Source: DATJHM01 sp035493895 (GTDB taxonomy: Bacteria; Chloroflexota; Ktedonobacteria; Ktedonobacterales; Ktedonobacteraceae). From it: a stretch of DNA of 21,413 nucleotides. The stretch lies in NCBI GenBank assembly GCA_035493895.1, contig DATJHM010000131.1, positions 1 through 21,413 of the forward strand. Reading direction: 5' to 3'. Both the position numbers and the translations under genes were made by a program. Positions 6,576-13,785 of this stretch are shown in pieces (within the stretch, counting starts at the first letter, position 1; every line of letters starts with the position of its first letter). Under the pieces are notes generated by a model. The model saw nothing but the letters and a program-made list of their open reading frames with translations, had not been told where the DNA came from and ran no database searches.

Positions 6576-6604
6576 ATATTACGCTCGTAACTGACAATTG
6601 TCAA
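6576..6604 (-). promoter_or_regulatory. Near-consensus sigma-70 promoter of the TetR gene
   Basis: On the minus strand TTGACA (6599-6604), a 17-nt spacer and TAATAT (6576-6581) form a strong promoter pointing into the TetR gene. A perfect 12-bp palindrome, TGACAATTGTCA (6592-6603), overlaps the -35 box and might be another protein-binding site. Confidence 0.75.
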
Positions 6605-6701
6605 TTCCAGATAATGCGCGTATACACTCTTCAGAAACCTCGCCATCTGCCGAATAGAGAAAGTAAGGAACAGTAATGCTACTCTCTCAGCGCTCCTACG
6701 A

Positions 6702-6989
6702 TGTAGCCTGATGAGAGGCAGTGCCGCCTCAGTGTAGCATTGGTGTAGCCCTGAGATCCCGATCAGCACCGCATTGGTGTAGCAGGTGTAGCCTTTTTAT
6801 AAAATTCTCGTAGCGCGTCGCAAAAAAGATCTCATATCCTCGGTGTAGCCTTCGCACAACGCTGGTGTAGGATCAAGATTCGGATGATTACCGCATGTAT
6901 GCAGGCAGTGTAGCCTGCTGCAAAGGCAATGTAGCCTCGGTGTAGCCCGGAGATCCCGATCATATCCACGTTTGTGTAGGAGGTGTAGC
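6702..6989. repeat. Dispersed TGTAG(C) repeat array with a duplicated block
   Basis: No credible gene lies between 6571 and 7180. The stretch holds twelve TGTAG words on the plus strand, at 6702, 6733, 6744, 6778, 6787, 6844, 6866, 6909, 6930, 6941, 6975 and 6984, most within GGTGTAGCC/A. The spacing 11-34-9 occurs twice (6733-6787 and 6930-6984), offset by exactly 197 bp. The surrounding sequence is partly conserved: GAGATCCCGATCA follows in both, then a T-run and AAAAT. This looks like a diverged duplication of a repeat block. Function is unknown; binding sites or a decayed repeat element are possible. Confidence 0.7.
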
Positions 6990-7093
6990 TTTTTCCACAA
7001 AATGCTGGGAGCACGTCAACTCGTTCTCCCAACACAAGCGATCTTTTTGCATATGATCAGATAAGTTTCACATACCCATGCGACGCAGTTCGC

Positions 7094-7131
7094 ATTTCTC
7101 ATTGCTCATCTTAAACAGAGCAATGAGAAAT
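7094..7131. terminator. Perfect 14-bp hairpin downstream of the dioxygenase operon
   Basis: ATTTCTCATTGCTC (7094-7107) and its exact reverse complement (7118-7131) flank a 10-nt loop. It lies 49 bases past the 3' end of the minus-strand LigA-like gene, the last gene of the catabolic operon. No T-tract follows on the minus strand. It probably marks the operon's 3' end. Confidence 0.55.
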
Positions 7132-7180
7132 ACCTTAACAACTTAATATGGTCTTGTCCTAAAAAATGTGGTCACAGGTG

Positions 7181-7543
7181 CTACGTGGTAATATCCGGAT
7201 ACGGCAACGACCAGTGCTGAAGCTTCTGCGCATACTCCCTCTGAAATCCGAGCGGCTCCTCATAGTCCCGCTCGAAGAGGGCGATGCAGAGTGTGAGCGT
7301 CAGGAAGTGGTGCGCTCCGAGCGCAAAAAGCGTCACATAATCCTGTGTCGCCAGCGCCTCACGCTCTTCATCCGTAAATTTCAGCCAGGTACTGCGCTCG
7401 CCCTCGGGCAAATTCAAGATGACGTTCGCCCGCTCAGCCTCCCACCAGCTCACGGTTCCACGCGGGTCCTCTCGATAACGCTCGACCAGTTCGGGATCGC
7501 GATCGATCGTGAAGAGAAATTTGTTGAGAAGGTACTTGCTCAT
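7181..7543 (-). CDS. LigA-like small subunit of a protocatechuate 4,5-dioxygenase-type extradiol dioxygenase
   Basis: The 120-residue, all-helical protein resembles the LigA/alpha-subunit domain: an N-terminal MSKYLLNKFLFTIDRDPELVERYREDP and a later FTDEEREALATQDYVTLFALGAHHFLT segment. In LigAB enzymes this subunit caps the active site of the catalytic LigB chain. Its ATG overlaps the stop of the LigB-like gene (ATGA), which points to coupled translation and a 1:1 complex. Last gene of the operon. Confidence 0.8.
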   Translation of the reverse strand: MSKYLLNKFLFTIDRDPELVERYREDPRGTVSWWEAERANVILNLPEGERSTWLKFTDEEREALATQDYVTLFALGAHHFLTLTLCIALFERDYEEPLGFQREYAQKLQHWSLPYPDITT

Positions 7544-8400
7544 GCGTCCACTCCGTTCGGATACCAGGTGAAGTAGGCTTCCATTGTGTGGAAAAGATCA
7601 AGTGTATCAGCGTAATCGGCCTTCTTTTCTCCCGCAACGCCCATCATCAGCATGAAGTCGAGGAAGCCATGCGTGGCATTCCCCGGCTCCCAGAGGCTAT
7701 CGAGCGTGACCTCACGCAGCGCACCCTCAATGTCACCGTTGGCGATCCACGCGACGGCCTTACGATCGAACTCAGGGTCCGGTCCATGCGGACCAAACTG
7801 ACGCGGCCCACCAAGTTCGAGGGAGAGATGACCGGTACCTATAACGGCGACCCGTTGCTCACTGGGCCAGCTCTCAACAAGCTGACGCAGGGCACGACCC
7901 AACTGGACGAAGCGCCAGGGCTGCGGCAGGGGCGGAGCGAAGATATTCGTATAAATAGGCACGATGGGCAGATCCGCCTGCGGACGCGTCGTGATGATGG
8001 GGCAGGTGATACTGTGATCGACGCGCAGCTCATTGCTGAATGCGAAGTCAAATCCCGCATCCAGTCCGGCCCGCAGCAGATAGGCTGAGAACTCTTCATG
8101 CCCCTTGAGAAACATACGGGGTAAGCCGAATTCACGCTCTTCATTGTAGTAGTTCGCATCGTAGAATGGCGCTTTGCCGACGAGAAACTGCGGCATGTTG
8201 TCGTAGAAAAGCTGATGGAAGTGGTCAGAACCAACCATGACCAGCACGTCCGGTCTGGCTCTGGTCAGCGTCTCGCGGTAGGCTTCCACCTTGCGCACCC
8301 ACTCATCGGCAAAATCGGGCCTGCTCTCCGGCGGCGCAGTGCTGGCACGATAGAAAAATGGATGGTGCGTGGTAGCAAGGACAGCGACAAGGTTTGCCAT
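7540..8400 (-). CDS. LigB-like class III extradiol ring-cleavage dioxygenase, catalytic subunit
   Basis: The 286-residue protein matches the LigB/DODA superfamily: TTHHPF (His12/His13) and GSDHFH (His60/His62) supply the likely Fe(II) histidines, and GTGHLSLELGG (His191) matches the catalytic-base region. The third, carboxylate ligand was not placed with confidence; the late motif reads NATHGFLDF. Enzymes of this class cleave catechol-type rings such as protocatechuate, gallate or methylgallate next to the hydroxyls. The start at 8400 has GGAGGAG four bases upstream and removes seven residues from the longest frame. The actual substrate is unknown; the CoA-transferase and lyase upstream suggest that its product or a relative is further processed as a CoA ester. 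Confidence 0.85.
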   Translation of the reverse strand: MANLVAVLATTHHPFFYRASTAPPESRPDFADEWVRKVEAYRETLTRARPDVLVMVGSDHFHQLFYDNMPQFLVGKAPFYDANYYNEEREFGLPRMFLKGHEEFSAYLLRAGLDAGFDFAFSNELRVDHSITCPIITTRPQADLPIVPIYTNIFAPPLPQPWRFVQLGRALRQLVESWPSEQRVAVIGTGHLSLELGGPRQFGPHGPDPEFDRKAVAWIANGDIEGALREVTLDSLWEPGNATHGFLDFMLMMGVAGEKKADYADTLDLFHTMEAYFTWYPNGVDA

Positions 8401-8456
8401 AATCTCCTCCTTCGAGCACACCTGCGCCCACGGCAGGTATCAGACGAATCAGGCTA

Positions 8457-9257
8457 CTATTGTTCCGTAGTGTCGTTGCTGGTAATTGGTCGATAAACAG
8501 CGTTTCGGTCGATAGCAGAGTAGATCGCAGGTGCAATGGGGTTCCGCAGCTCTTCGGCGAGCTGACCAAGCAGCCCTGCCGCCCGTGCGAGCAGAGCCAC
8601 GCCGCGTAACAATTCGGGCGGCAGTCCAAGATCAGCCAGCGCGGCCCCCGCCACACCAGCTCCATTGAGCGGCAACGTACGGCCAAGCACCCGGGCATGG
8701 ACCCGCCCAATGGCCTCGAACAGCCGCAGATGTGGTCCCCGCAGTCCCTCTCGATCAGCAATATCGATGATCACGGCGACACGAGGGTCCACGGTCTTAT
8801 GCACTGGATGCCCCAGGCCGGGAACAAAGCGACCAGCCGCACGCTCCTCCGCAACCGCCCGTAGCGCCAGCTCATCCCATTGCGCATCGTTCGTCGGGAG
8901 CCGCTCTGCGACAGTTGCCAGTACGCTGGCGAGAAAGCGACCGGTGTTTTCTGTGACGCCAAGGAAGCGCGAGCCGCCACCCAGCAAGCCCGCAGCCATC
9001 GCCCCCTGGAACGCATCCGGAGCACTGTACAACGTCAGGCGGGCCGCGATCGCGGTCGGGGTAAAACCATGATCGGCCAGTGAGGCAAGCACGGCCTCGA
9101 ACACACGCACCTGCTGTTGCGTTGGCCGCTGCTGCGTCGCAAGCCAGAGCGCCAGTTCGCCAAACCCGACGTTCCCGAGCAGCTCGTTTGCCAGATCGTG
9201 ACCAAGCAGTTGAATGCTGGTGGCATCAGATGTGCCAATTCCGGTAGGATATTCCAT
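8457..9257 (-). CDS. Citryl-CoA lyase / citrate-synthase-superfamily short protein
   Basis: The 266-residue protein corresponds to the core of citrate synthase without its N-terminal region. It contains APDAFQGAMAAGLLGGGSRFLG, GLGHPVHKTVDPR (the catalytic-His loop) and a PLNGAGVAGAALADLGLP segment near the end. Such short members are usually annotated citryl-CoA lyases, which cleave a tertiary-alcohol CoA thioester to acetyl-CoA and a keto acid (or the reverse). ATG 9257 follows GGGGAGAG. It lies 26 bases after a CaiB/BaiF CoA-transferase gene, which fits a pair in which the transferase makes the thioester that the lyase splits. The true substrate is not known. Confidence 0.8.
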   Translation of the reverse strand: MEYPTGIGTSDATSIQLLGHDLANELLGNVGFGELALWLATQQRPTQQQVRVFEAVLASLADHGFTPTAIAARLTLYSAPDAFQGAMAAGLLGGGSRFLGVTENTGRFLASVLATVAERLPTNDAQWDELALRAVAEERAAGRFVPGLGHPVHKTVDPRVAVIIDIADREGLRGPHLRLFEAIGRVHARVLGRTLPLNGAGVAGAALADLGLPPELLRGVALLARAAGLLGQLAEELRNPIAPAIYSAIDRNAVYRPITSNDTTEQ

Positions 9258-9283
9258 CTCTCTCCCCTTTTCGTTACAATGCT

Positions 9284-10492
9284 TCACCAGCCGATATGTT
9301 CTTCCAGATTCGTACGCGGCATCTTGAGCCACGCACGAATCTGCTCGCTATCCTGACCGAGCGCCGGAGGCGGCAGTTCATGGCGTGGAGGCGTCAGAGA
9401 GAACGAGATCGGGTGACGAATCATAGGCACCGCATCAGCCCCGCTGCCAACCTCGACAATGGGCTCGAGTCCAAGCTCACGAGCAAGCGCAACTCCCCCT
9501 TCGATATCGTTGATCGGACCACACGGTACACCAGCCGCGCTCAACAGCTGGAACCACTCGTTAGCCGTTTTCGTGCGTAACCGTTCAACCAGCAAGGGAC
9601 GCAAAATTTCACGATTCTGGTTACGGTCCTTTGTCTTCGCAAACCTGGGATCTTGTGACAACTCAGGAAGGCCGAGGATCTCGCAGATCTTGCTGAACTG
9701 CCCATCGTTGCCAGCCGCGATAACCAGCTCCAGATCCGCTGTGGGCAACGGTTCGTAGGGGAACAGGCTGGGATGAGCATTCCCCATACGATGCGGAATA
9801 ACACCGCCCGCGACATATGCGGACGTATGATTGACCAATCCTGAAAGCGCCGAGGCAAGCAGGCTTACTTCTATATGCTGTCCTTCACCAGTACGACTGC
9901 GATGGTTGAGGGCTGCCAGGATGCCAATCGCCGCGTGCAATCCGGCCATGATGTCAAATACCGAGATGCCTGACCGATAGGCCGGGCCATCAGGGTCACC
10001 TGTAAGGCTCATTAATCCAGACATCGCCTGCACGATCAGATCATAGCCGGGCAGGGACGCTCCTTGCGCGGTCCCGAAACCACTGATGGAGGCGTAGATA
10101 ATCCCGGCGTTCCGTTGCTGAACCGCGTCGTAATCCAGGCCGAAGCGCTTGAGCCCACCAGGCTTGAAATTTTCAATAAAGATATCGGCGCGGTCGGATA
10201 GTTCCCGGGCAAGTTGCAGATCGTCAGGATCTTTGAAATCGAGCACAACCGAGCGCTTGTTGCGGTTGATCGCCAGATAATAGGTCGCCACTCCATCGCG
10301 CACGGGTGGCATCCAGGTACGGGTATCATCCCCCGCTGGACTCTCGACCTTGATCACGGTTGCGCCGAGATCGCCAAGCAGCATGGTACAGTATGGGCCT
10401 GCCAGTACGCGTGAGAAATCAGCAATCAGCAGACCATCGAGCGGCCCTGGACGCTGCTCCTGCGTGGTTTTCTCATTGTCCTGCTCCAACAT
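9284..10492 (-). CDS. CaiB/BaiF family (class III) CoA-transferase
   Basis: The 402-residue protein shows the family signature LLIADFSRVLAGPYCTMLLGDLGATVIKVE (21-50), TYYLAINRNKRSVVLDFK, then PGYDLIVQAMSGLMSLTGDPDGPAYRSGISVFDIMAG, with catalytic Asp180 (equivalent to Asp169 of formyl-CoA transferase). The C-terminal half has the usual GNDGQFSKICEILG and GVPCGPINDI features. It moves CoA between carboxylic acids. ATG 10492, behind GGGGGGAA, gives the normal family length; the longer frame to 10621 crosses the promoter. It is the first gene of the minus-strand operon with its own strong promoter at 10593-10621. Confidence 0.9.
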   Translation of the reverse strand: MLEQDNEKTTQEQRPGPLDGLLIADFSRVLAGPYCTMLLGDLGATVIKVESPAGDDTRTWMPPVRDGVATYYLAINRNKRSVVLDFKDPDDLQLARELSDRADIFIENFKPGGLKRFGLDYDAVQQRNAGIIYASISGFGTAQGASLPGYDLIVQAMSGLMSLTGDPDGPAYRSGISVFDIMAGLHAAIGILAALNHRSRTGEGQHIEVSLLASALSGLVNHTSAYVAGGVIPHRMGNAHPSLFPYEPLPTADLELVIAAGNDGQFSKICEILGLPELSQDPRFAKTKDRNQNREILRPLLVERLRTKTANEWFQLLSAAGVPCGPINDIEGGVALARELGLEPIVEVGSGADAVPMIRHPISFSLTPPRHELPPPALGQDSEQIRAWLKMPRTNLEEHIGW

Positions 10493-10558
10493 AAGTTCCC
10501 CCCCGGTAAATTGGTAGCGTGGTCGTGATACGCACAGTTCCCGCCTTGCCCCAACGGA

Positions 10559-10584
10559 CGTCCGTAGTACGGACGATTGTCCGC
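10559..10584. promoter_or_regulatory. IclR operator candidate at the CoA-transferase operon
   Basis: On the minus strand GCGGACAATCGTCCGT (10569-10584) begins eight bases after the -10 box and so covers the start site. It matches GCGGACAAGTGTCCGC at 11667-11682. A second overlapping palindrome, CGTCCGTA-G-TACGGACG (10559-10575), extends it, giving several GGAC/GTCC half-sites. The neighbouring IclR is the obvious candidate to bind here. Confidence 0.7.
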
Positions 10585-10592
10585 TAAAAACA

Positions 10593-10621
10593 AGTATAAA
10601 TAACAGCAAGGGCAGTGTCAA
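10593..10621 (-). promoter_or_regulatory. Near-consensus promoter of the CoA-transferase operon
   Basis: On the minus strand TTGACA (10616-10621), a 17-nt spacer and TATACT (10593-10598). It lies in the gap after the IclR gene and fires into the CoA-transferase gene, leaving a leader of about 95 bases. Confidence 0.8.
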
Positions 10622-10672
10622 GGGGCAAGCGAATAGCGTGCTAGAGGCACGATGCGCTCAAATGGATGGTTT

Positions 10673-11494
10673 TCAGGCGTGCGCGTTGGATGATCTGGCA
10701 CCAAGCGTCTGCGTTGGACGACTTTGCCAGCGCGCCCAGTCCGCGCTGATCTCAGTCGCGGTCTGCAACAATAAGGGGAGGTATCTATCGGTAAGGGTCT
10801 CGATGCTTGTTTCAGCTGCATGAACGGTCACGTTGAGCGCAGCCACCACACGATTGCTGCTATCGCGCAAAGGCGCAGCAATCGAGCGAATGCCGCGTGC
10901 CAGATGTTCGTCAGTCAACGACCACCCTCTCGTACGCACCTCGCACAACGCGCGATCGCGCTCTTCCACATTCGGCTGCCAGAGCGGCGTGACGCCGGAA
11001 CGACTCGGCTCGGCGAGTACCCGTTCCAGCTCAACCGGCGACAGATCAGCAAGCAGCACTTTCCCAAGCGAGGTCTGAAGGGCAGGGAAGCGTGTGCCAA
11101 TAGTTACTGCGAGGGCGATGATCTTCGGTACGGCCACACGAGCGACGTACACGATGTCCGATCCATCAAGTTGCGCGAGCGAGGACGACTCATTTGTGCG
11201 TCCCACGAGCCATTCCATATGTGGGCGGGCGATATCCCAGAGGTTGGACGATCCGATATAGGCCATACCAAGCTCCAACACGCGCGGCGTCAGCGCAAAC
11301 CCGTTTTGCGCCACACGCACATATCCCAATTCCTCAAGCGTAAGCAGCATCCGGCGTGCCGTCGGTCGAGCCAGCCCGGTAGCAGCAGCCACCTCGCTCA
11401 AGGTCATCGTTGGTCGGTTGGGTGTAAACGCTCGGATCACGTCAAGGCCGCGTGCCAGCGCCTCAATAAAGTCGGGTCCCGTTTCGCCGCGCAT
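10673..11494 (-). CDS. IclR-family transcriptional regulator (PcaR/PcaU-like)
   Basis: The 273-residue protein has the IclR N-terminal winged helix: DFIEALARGLDVIRAF, then MTLSEVAAATGLARPTARRMLLTLEELGYV (30-59). The C-terminal effector domain includes SSLAQLDGSDIVYVARV, ALQTSLGKVLLADLSP, and TDEHLARGIRSIAAPLRDSSNRVVAALNV. The DFIEALARGLDVI opening is typical of the PcaR/PcaU/PobR branch, which senses aromatic-pathway intermediates. ATG 11494, with GGAGG four bases upstream, is preferred to the longer frame to 11557, which lacks a site. It lies between its two likely target promoters, both of which carry the same 16-bp dyad. Confidence 0.9.
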   Translation of the reverse strand: MRGETGPDFIEALARGLDVIRAFTPNRPTMTLSEVAAATGLARPTARRMLLTLEELGYVRVAQNGFALTPRVLELGMAYIGSSNLWDIARPHMEWLVGRTNESSSLAQLDGSDIVYVARVAVPKIIALAVTIGTRFPALQTSLGKVLLADLSPVELERVLAEPSRSGVTPLWQPNVEERDRALCEVRTRGWSLTDEHLARGIRSIAAPLRDSSNRVVAALNVTVHAAETSIETLTDRYLPLLLQTATEISADWARWQSRPTQTLGARSSNAHA

Positions 11495-11630
11495 CAATCC
11501 TCCAGATGGCCTATCAACGCCACCGGTGCTTGATGGGGCAAGCGAATGTGATGGCATTTTGCTTGTAATTCGCGTTCATTGTAGCAGAAACGCCGCCTCG
11601 CTGTCCAGAAATGCAATGTTAACATCATCC

Positions 11631-11659
11631 TTGACACAAAGCTCTTCACCAGGTAATAT
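11631..11659 (+). promoter_or_regulatory. Near-consensus promoter of the amidohydrolase gene
   Basis: TTGACA at 11631-11636, a 17-nt spacer and TAATAT at 11654-11659, pointing to the amidohydrolase about 190 bases downstream. The 11495-11846 gap otherwise holds the operator at 11667 and a long leader with no recognised riboswitch. Confidence 0.78.
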
Positions 11660-11666
11660 TTGAACA

Positions 11667-11682
11667 GCGGACAAGTGTCCGC
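11667..11682. promoter_or_regulatory. IclR operator candidate at the amidohydrolase promoter
   Basis: GCGGACA-AG-TGTCCGC is a 16-bp dyad with perfect 7-bp arms, starting seven bases after the -10 box. Sequence and placement match the box at 10569-10584. A half site GGACAC follows at 11688-11693. Confidence 0.7.
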
Positions 11683-11846
11683 ATAAAGGACACAATTGAT
11701 CACCAGCGGCAGCCATTGAATGTTAGATATCAGATAGCGCAGCACGGCCAGCAGGACGCGGGCAAAAGTGCCGGGCGATCACTCTTGAGAAAGCTTTGTG
11801 CAGCCTGTTTCGCGCCCTGAGGCCGAGCCACAATGAGGTGAGCAAC

Positions 11847-13286
11847 ATGAGCCAGAACGCTACAGTAGATCCCCACCACTTTCTAGCAGGCCGCCCGGTA
11901 GTGTTTCGCAACGCCACCGTGCTGACCATTGATCCATCGCTTGGGATGATCGAGGGTGGCGATGTCCTCGTCACCGCCAATCGCATTGCAGCTATTGGAC
12001 GACAACTCGTCGTACCAGATGGCACCGTAGAGATCGACGCAACCGGCGGCATTCTTATGCCAGGCATGATTGACACGCACCGTCACATGTGGCAGACCGC
12101 CCTCCGTGGCTTTGGTGCTGACTGGACGCTCACAAACTATTTCCAATTCTACTATCTGCATTGGGGCAAGATCTTCCGCCCGGAGGATATCTATTCCGGT
12201 AATCTCCTGGCCGCAATCGAGGCCATCGATGCGGGCGTCACTACCACGGTGGACTGGTCTCATGGCTTGCAAACAGTTGACTACGCAGATGCCGCGGTCG
12301 ATGCATTTGAAGCCACGCCTGGCCGCTTCGTCCTGGCCTATGGCAATCTGCTTGGGGCTCCCTGGCAATGGACAAAGGCCCCGGAGTTCGCCGATTTCAT
12401 TCGCCGCCGCATCGATGGGCATACAGACAGGTTGGGCATGCAGCTCGCCTTCGACGTCACTGGCGACCCGGCGTTCCCCGAAAAGGCGGCGTTCGAGGTT
12501 GCGCGCGATTTCAATTTGCCCGTAACGACCCACGCTGGCGTATGGGGCGCAACCAATGATAATGGCATCCGTCTGATGTACGAGCACGGATTTATGACTC
12601 CCTCCACGATCTATGTCCATGCCGCCTCGCTCTCTGAGGACTCGTATCAGCGCATTGCGGCGACAGGCGGTCACACCTCGGTCTCTACTGAGAGCGAGCA
12701 AAGCGCCGGTCAGGGCTACCCACCTACATGGTTGCTTCGACGCCACAACATCCCGGTCTCTCTTTCGATGGACACAAGCGTCTGGTGGAGCGGCGATCTG
12801 TTTTCCGCGATGCGCGCCACGCTCAGTGCGGACCGGGCTCGCGAGCACATGGAGGCGCACAAGCATAACAGCACGGTCACCCTCTCTCATCTGCGCGCCG
12901 AACAGGTCGTGAACTGGGCCACGCTCGGTGGTGCCAGGGCCCTGGGTATGGATAAGGACATTGGTAGCATCACTCCGGGCAAGAAAGCTGATCTCGTGCT
13001 GGTGAAGAATGACCATTCGCCGGTAATGTTCCCGCTGCTCCACCCCTATGGACACGTCGTGTTCCAGGCCGGACGCGGAGATGTACATACGGTGATGATC
13101 GATGGCAAGGTCGTCAAATACGATCACCACCTCATCGATATCGATCTCTCGAAAGCCAGACAGGCCGTCGCAAAGACGGTCGAATATGCACGCACGCAAA
13201 TGGGCGAGCAAGCCTGGAACAACGCCATGAACCCTGAGCAAGCGCCAGTCGAGTTGCGCGATAATCCGTATACGTATACGAGTTAG
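11847..13286 (+). CDS. Amidohydrolase-superfamily metal-dependent hydrolase (cytosine deaminase/AtzB-like)
   Basis: The 479-residue protein has an N-terminal beta-sandwich piece (FRNATVLTIDPSLGMIEGGDVLV), the metal motif GMIDTHRHMWQ (His78, His80), and later ligands THAG (His229), YVHAAS (His258) and SMDTSVWW (Asp309). The C-terminus has the usual LGMDKDIGSITPGKKADLVLV. Ligand order fits the mononuclear deaminase/chlorohydrolase branch (8-oxoguanine deaminase, AtzB, TrzN). The Glu often found two or three residues after the third His is not seen (HAGV). ATG 11847 with GAGGTGAG upstream is chosen. It diverges from the IclR gene and shares its operator, so it probably supplies or handles a nitrogen- or amide-bearing precursor of the dioxygenase pathway; this is inference. 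Confidence 0.87.
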   Translation: MSQNATVDPHHFLAGRPVVFRNATVLTIDPSLGMIEGGDVLVTANRIAAIGRQLVVPDGTVEIDATGGILMPGMIDTHRHMWQTALRGFGADWTLTNYFQFYYLHWGKIFRPEDIYSGNLLAAIEAIDAGVTTTVDWSHGLQTVDYADAAVDAFEATPGRFVLAYGNLLGAPWQWTKAPEFADFIRRRIDGHTDRLGMQLAFDVTGDPAFPEKAAFEVARDFNLPVTTHAGVWGATNDNGIRLMYEHGFMTPSTIYVHAASLSEDSYQRIAATGGHTSVSTESEQSAGQGYPPTWLLRRHNIPVSLSMDTSVWWSGDLFSAMRATLSADRAREHMEAHKHNSTVTLSHLRAEQVVNWATLGGARALGMDKDIGSITPGKKADLVLVKNDHSPVMFPLLHPYGHVVFQAGRGDVHTVMIDGKVVKYDHHLIDIDLSKARQAVAKTVEYARTQMGEQAWNNAMNPEQAPVELRDNPYTYTS

Positions 13287-13311
13287 ACAAACGCACAAAA
13301 TTTGCAACAAA

Positions 13312-13343
13312 GCTCTTCGTATCTCCGAACAGATACGAAGAGC
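13312..13343. terminator. Perfect 13-bp hairpin after the amidohydrolase gene
   Basis: GCTCTTCGTATCT (13312-13324), loop CCGAAC, and the exact reverse complement (13331-13343), 25 bases after the stop codon. No T-tract follows, as with the other gene-end hairpins in this window. Confidence 0.6.
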
Positions 13344-13433
13344 AGGCTCCCCTCACGAAACATTCCTTCCCCATATGCTCAAAGAGAAGGGGATATGTCC
13401 CTGATACTATCATACGCTCTTTTTTTAGCTTAT

Positions 13434-13754
13434 TCATCGATCCGCATTGATCTCACTCAATTCCCCAAACTGCACCGCCTCGCCCGCAGTGAACACGATG
13501 TGGTCAAATGCCCCAGGGTGATTAAAAAAGTCGCGAACGTGCGCCTCGTTGCTCAGATCAAGCGCATAGCCCTCAGTCCCTTTGGGAAGGCGTGCAACGG
13601 CACGATCAACGCTCTCGCGTCTGCTTGAAGCAACAACAATAGTAGCGCCCTCTCCCGCCGCCATTGCAGCGGTCGCGAACCCCATACCCGACGTTCCTCC
13701 AAGCACAACGATTCTCTTGCCCTGCAAAGTCATGGGGTAGTTTGCTGTTGCCAA
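13434..13754 (-). pseudogene. Truncated short-chain dehydrogenase (N-terminal fragment)
   Basis: The frame encodes about 100 residues of an SDR: MTLQGKRIVVLGGTSGMGFATAAMAAGEGATIVVASSRR has the TGxxxGxG-type nucleotide-binding loop (GGTSGMG), and DLSNEAHVRDFFNHPGAFDHIVFTAGEA includes the Asp-rich strand and the NAG-like motif. It stops at GELSEINADR, before the catalytic Ser-Tyr-Lys region, at less than half the usual 230-250 residues. The ATG is at 13733; the longer frame uses TTG 13754. The 5' side abuts the IS607-type element whose promoter occupies 13748-13776, so the native promoter is gone. It is probably a non-functional remnant cut at both sides. Confidence 0.8.
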
Positions 13755-13776
13755 AAAGACATATTTCGGTTATACT
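13748..13776 (+). promoter_or_regulatory. Promoter of the IS607-type tnpA gene
   Basis: TTGCCA (13748-13753), a 17-nt spacer and TATACT (13771-13776). The -10 box ends nine bases before the tnpA ATG and no Shine-Dalgarno is present, so the transcript would be almost or fully leaderless. Confidence 0.6.
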
Positions 13777-13785
13777 ATCCTTGTT

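Noticed and set aside
6702..6989. CRISPR array
   Set aside because: The repeated word is only 5-9 bases, spacing is irregular, and no cas genes are near.
6563..7035. Small minus-strand frames in the repeat stretch
   Set aside because: They are His/Leu/Cys-rich translations of the TGTAG repeats, with no start signals or family resemblance.
13267..13280. CGTATACGTATACG palindrome at the end of the amidohydrolase gene
   Set aside because: It encodes the Tyr-Thr-Tyr-Thr tail and lies within the coding region; nothing else supports a binding site.
11883..13310. Long 475-codon minus-strand frame opposite the amidohydrolase
   Set aside because: It is a shadow of a well-supported amidohydrolase; it has no recognisable motifs and an unlikely composition rich in Arg, His and Ile.
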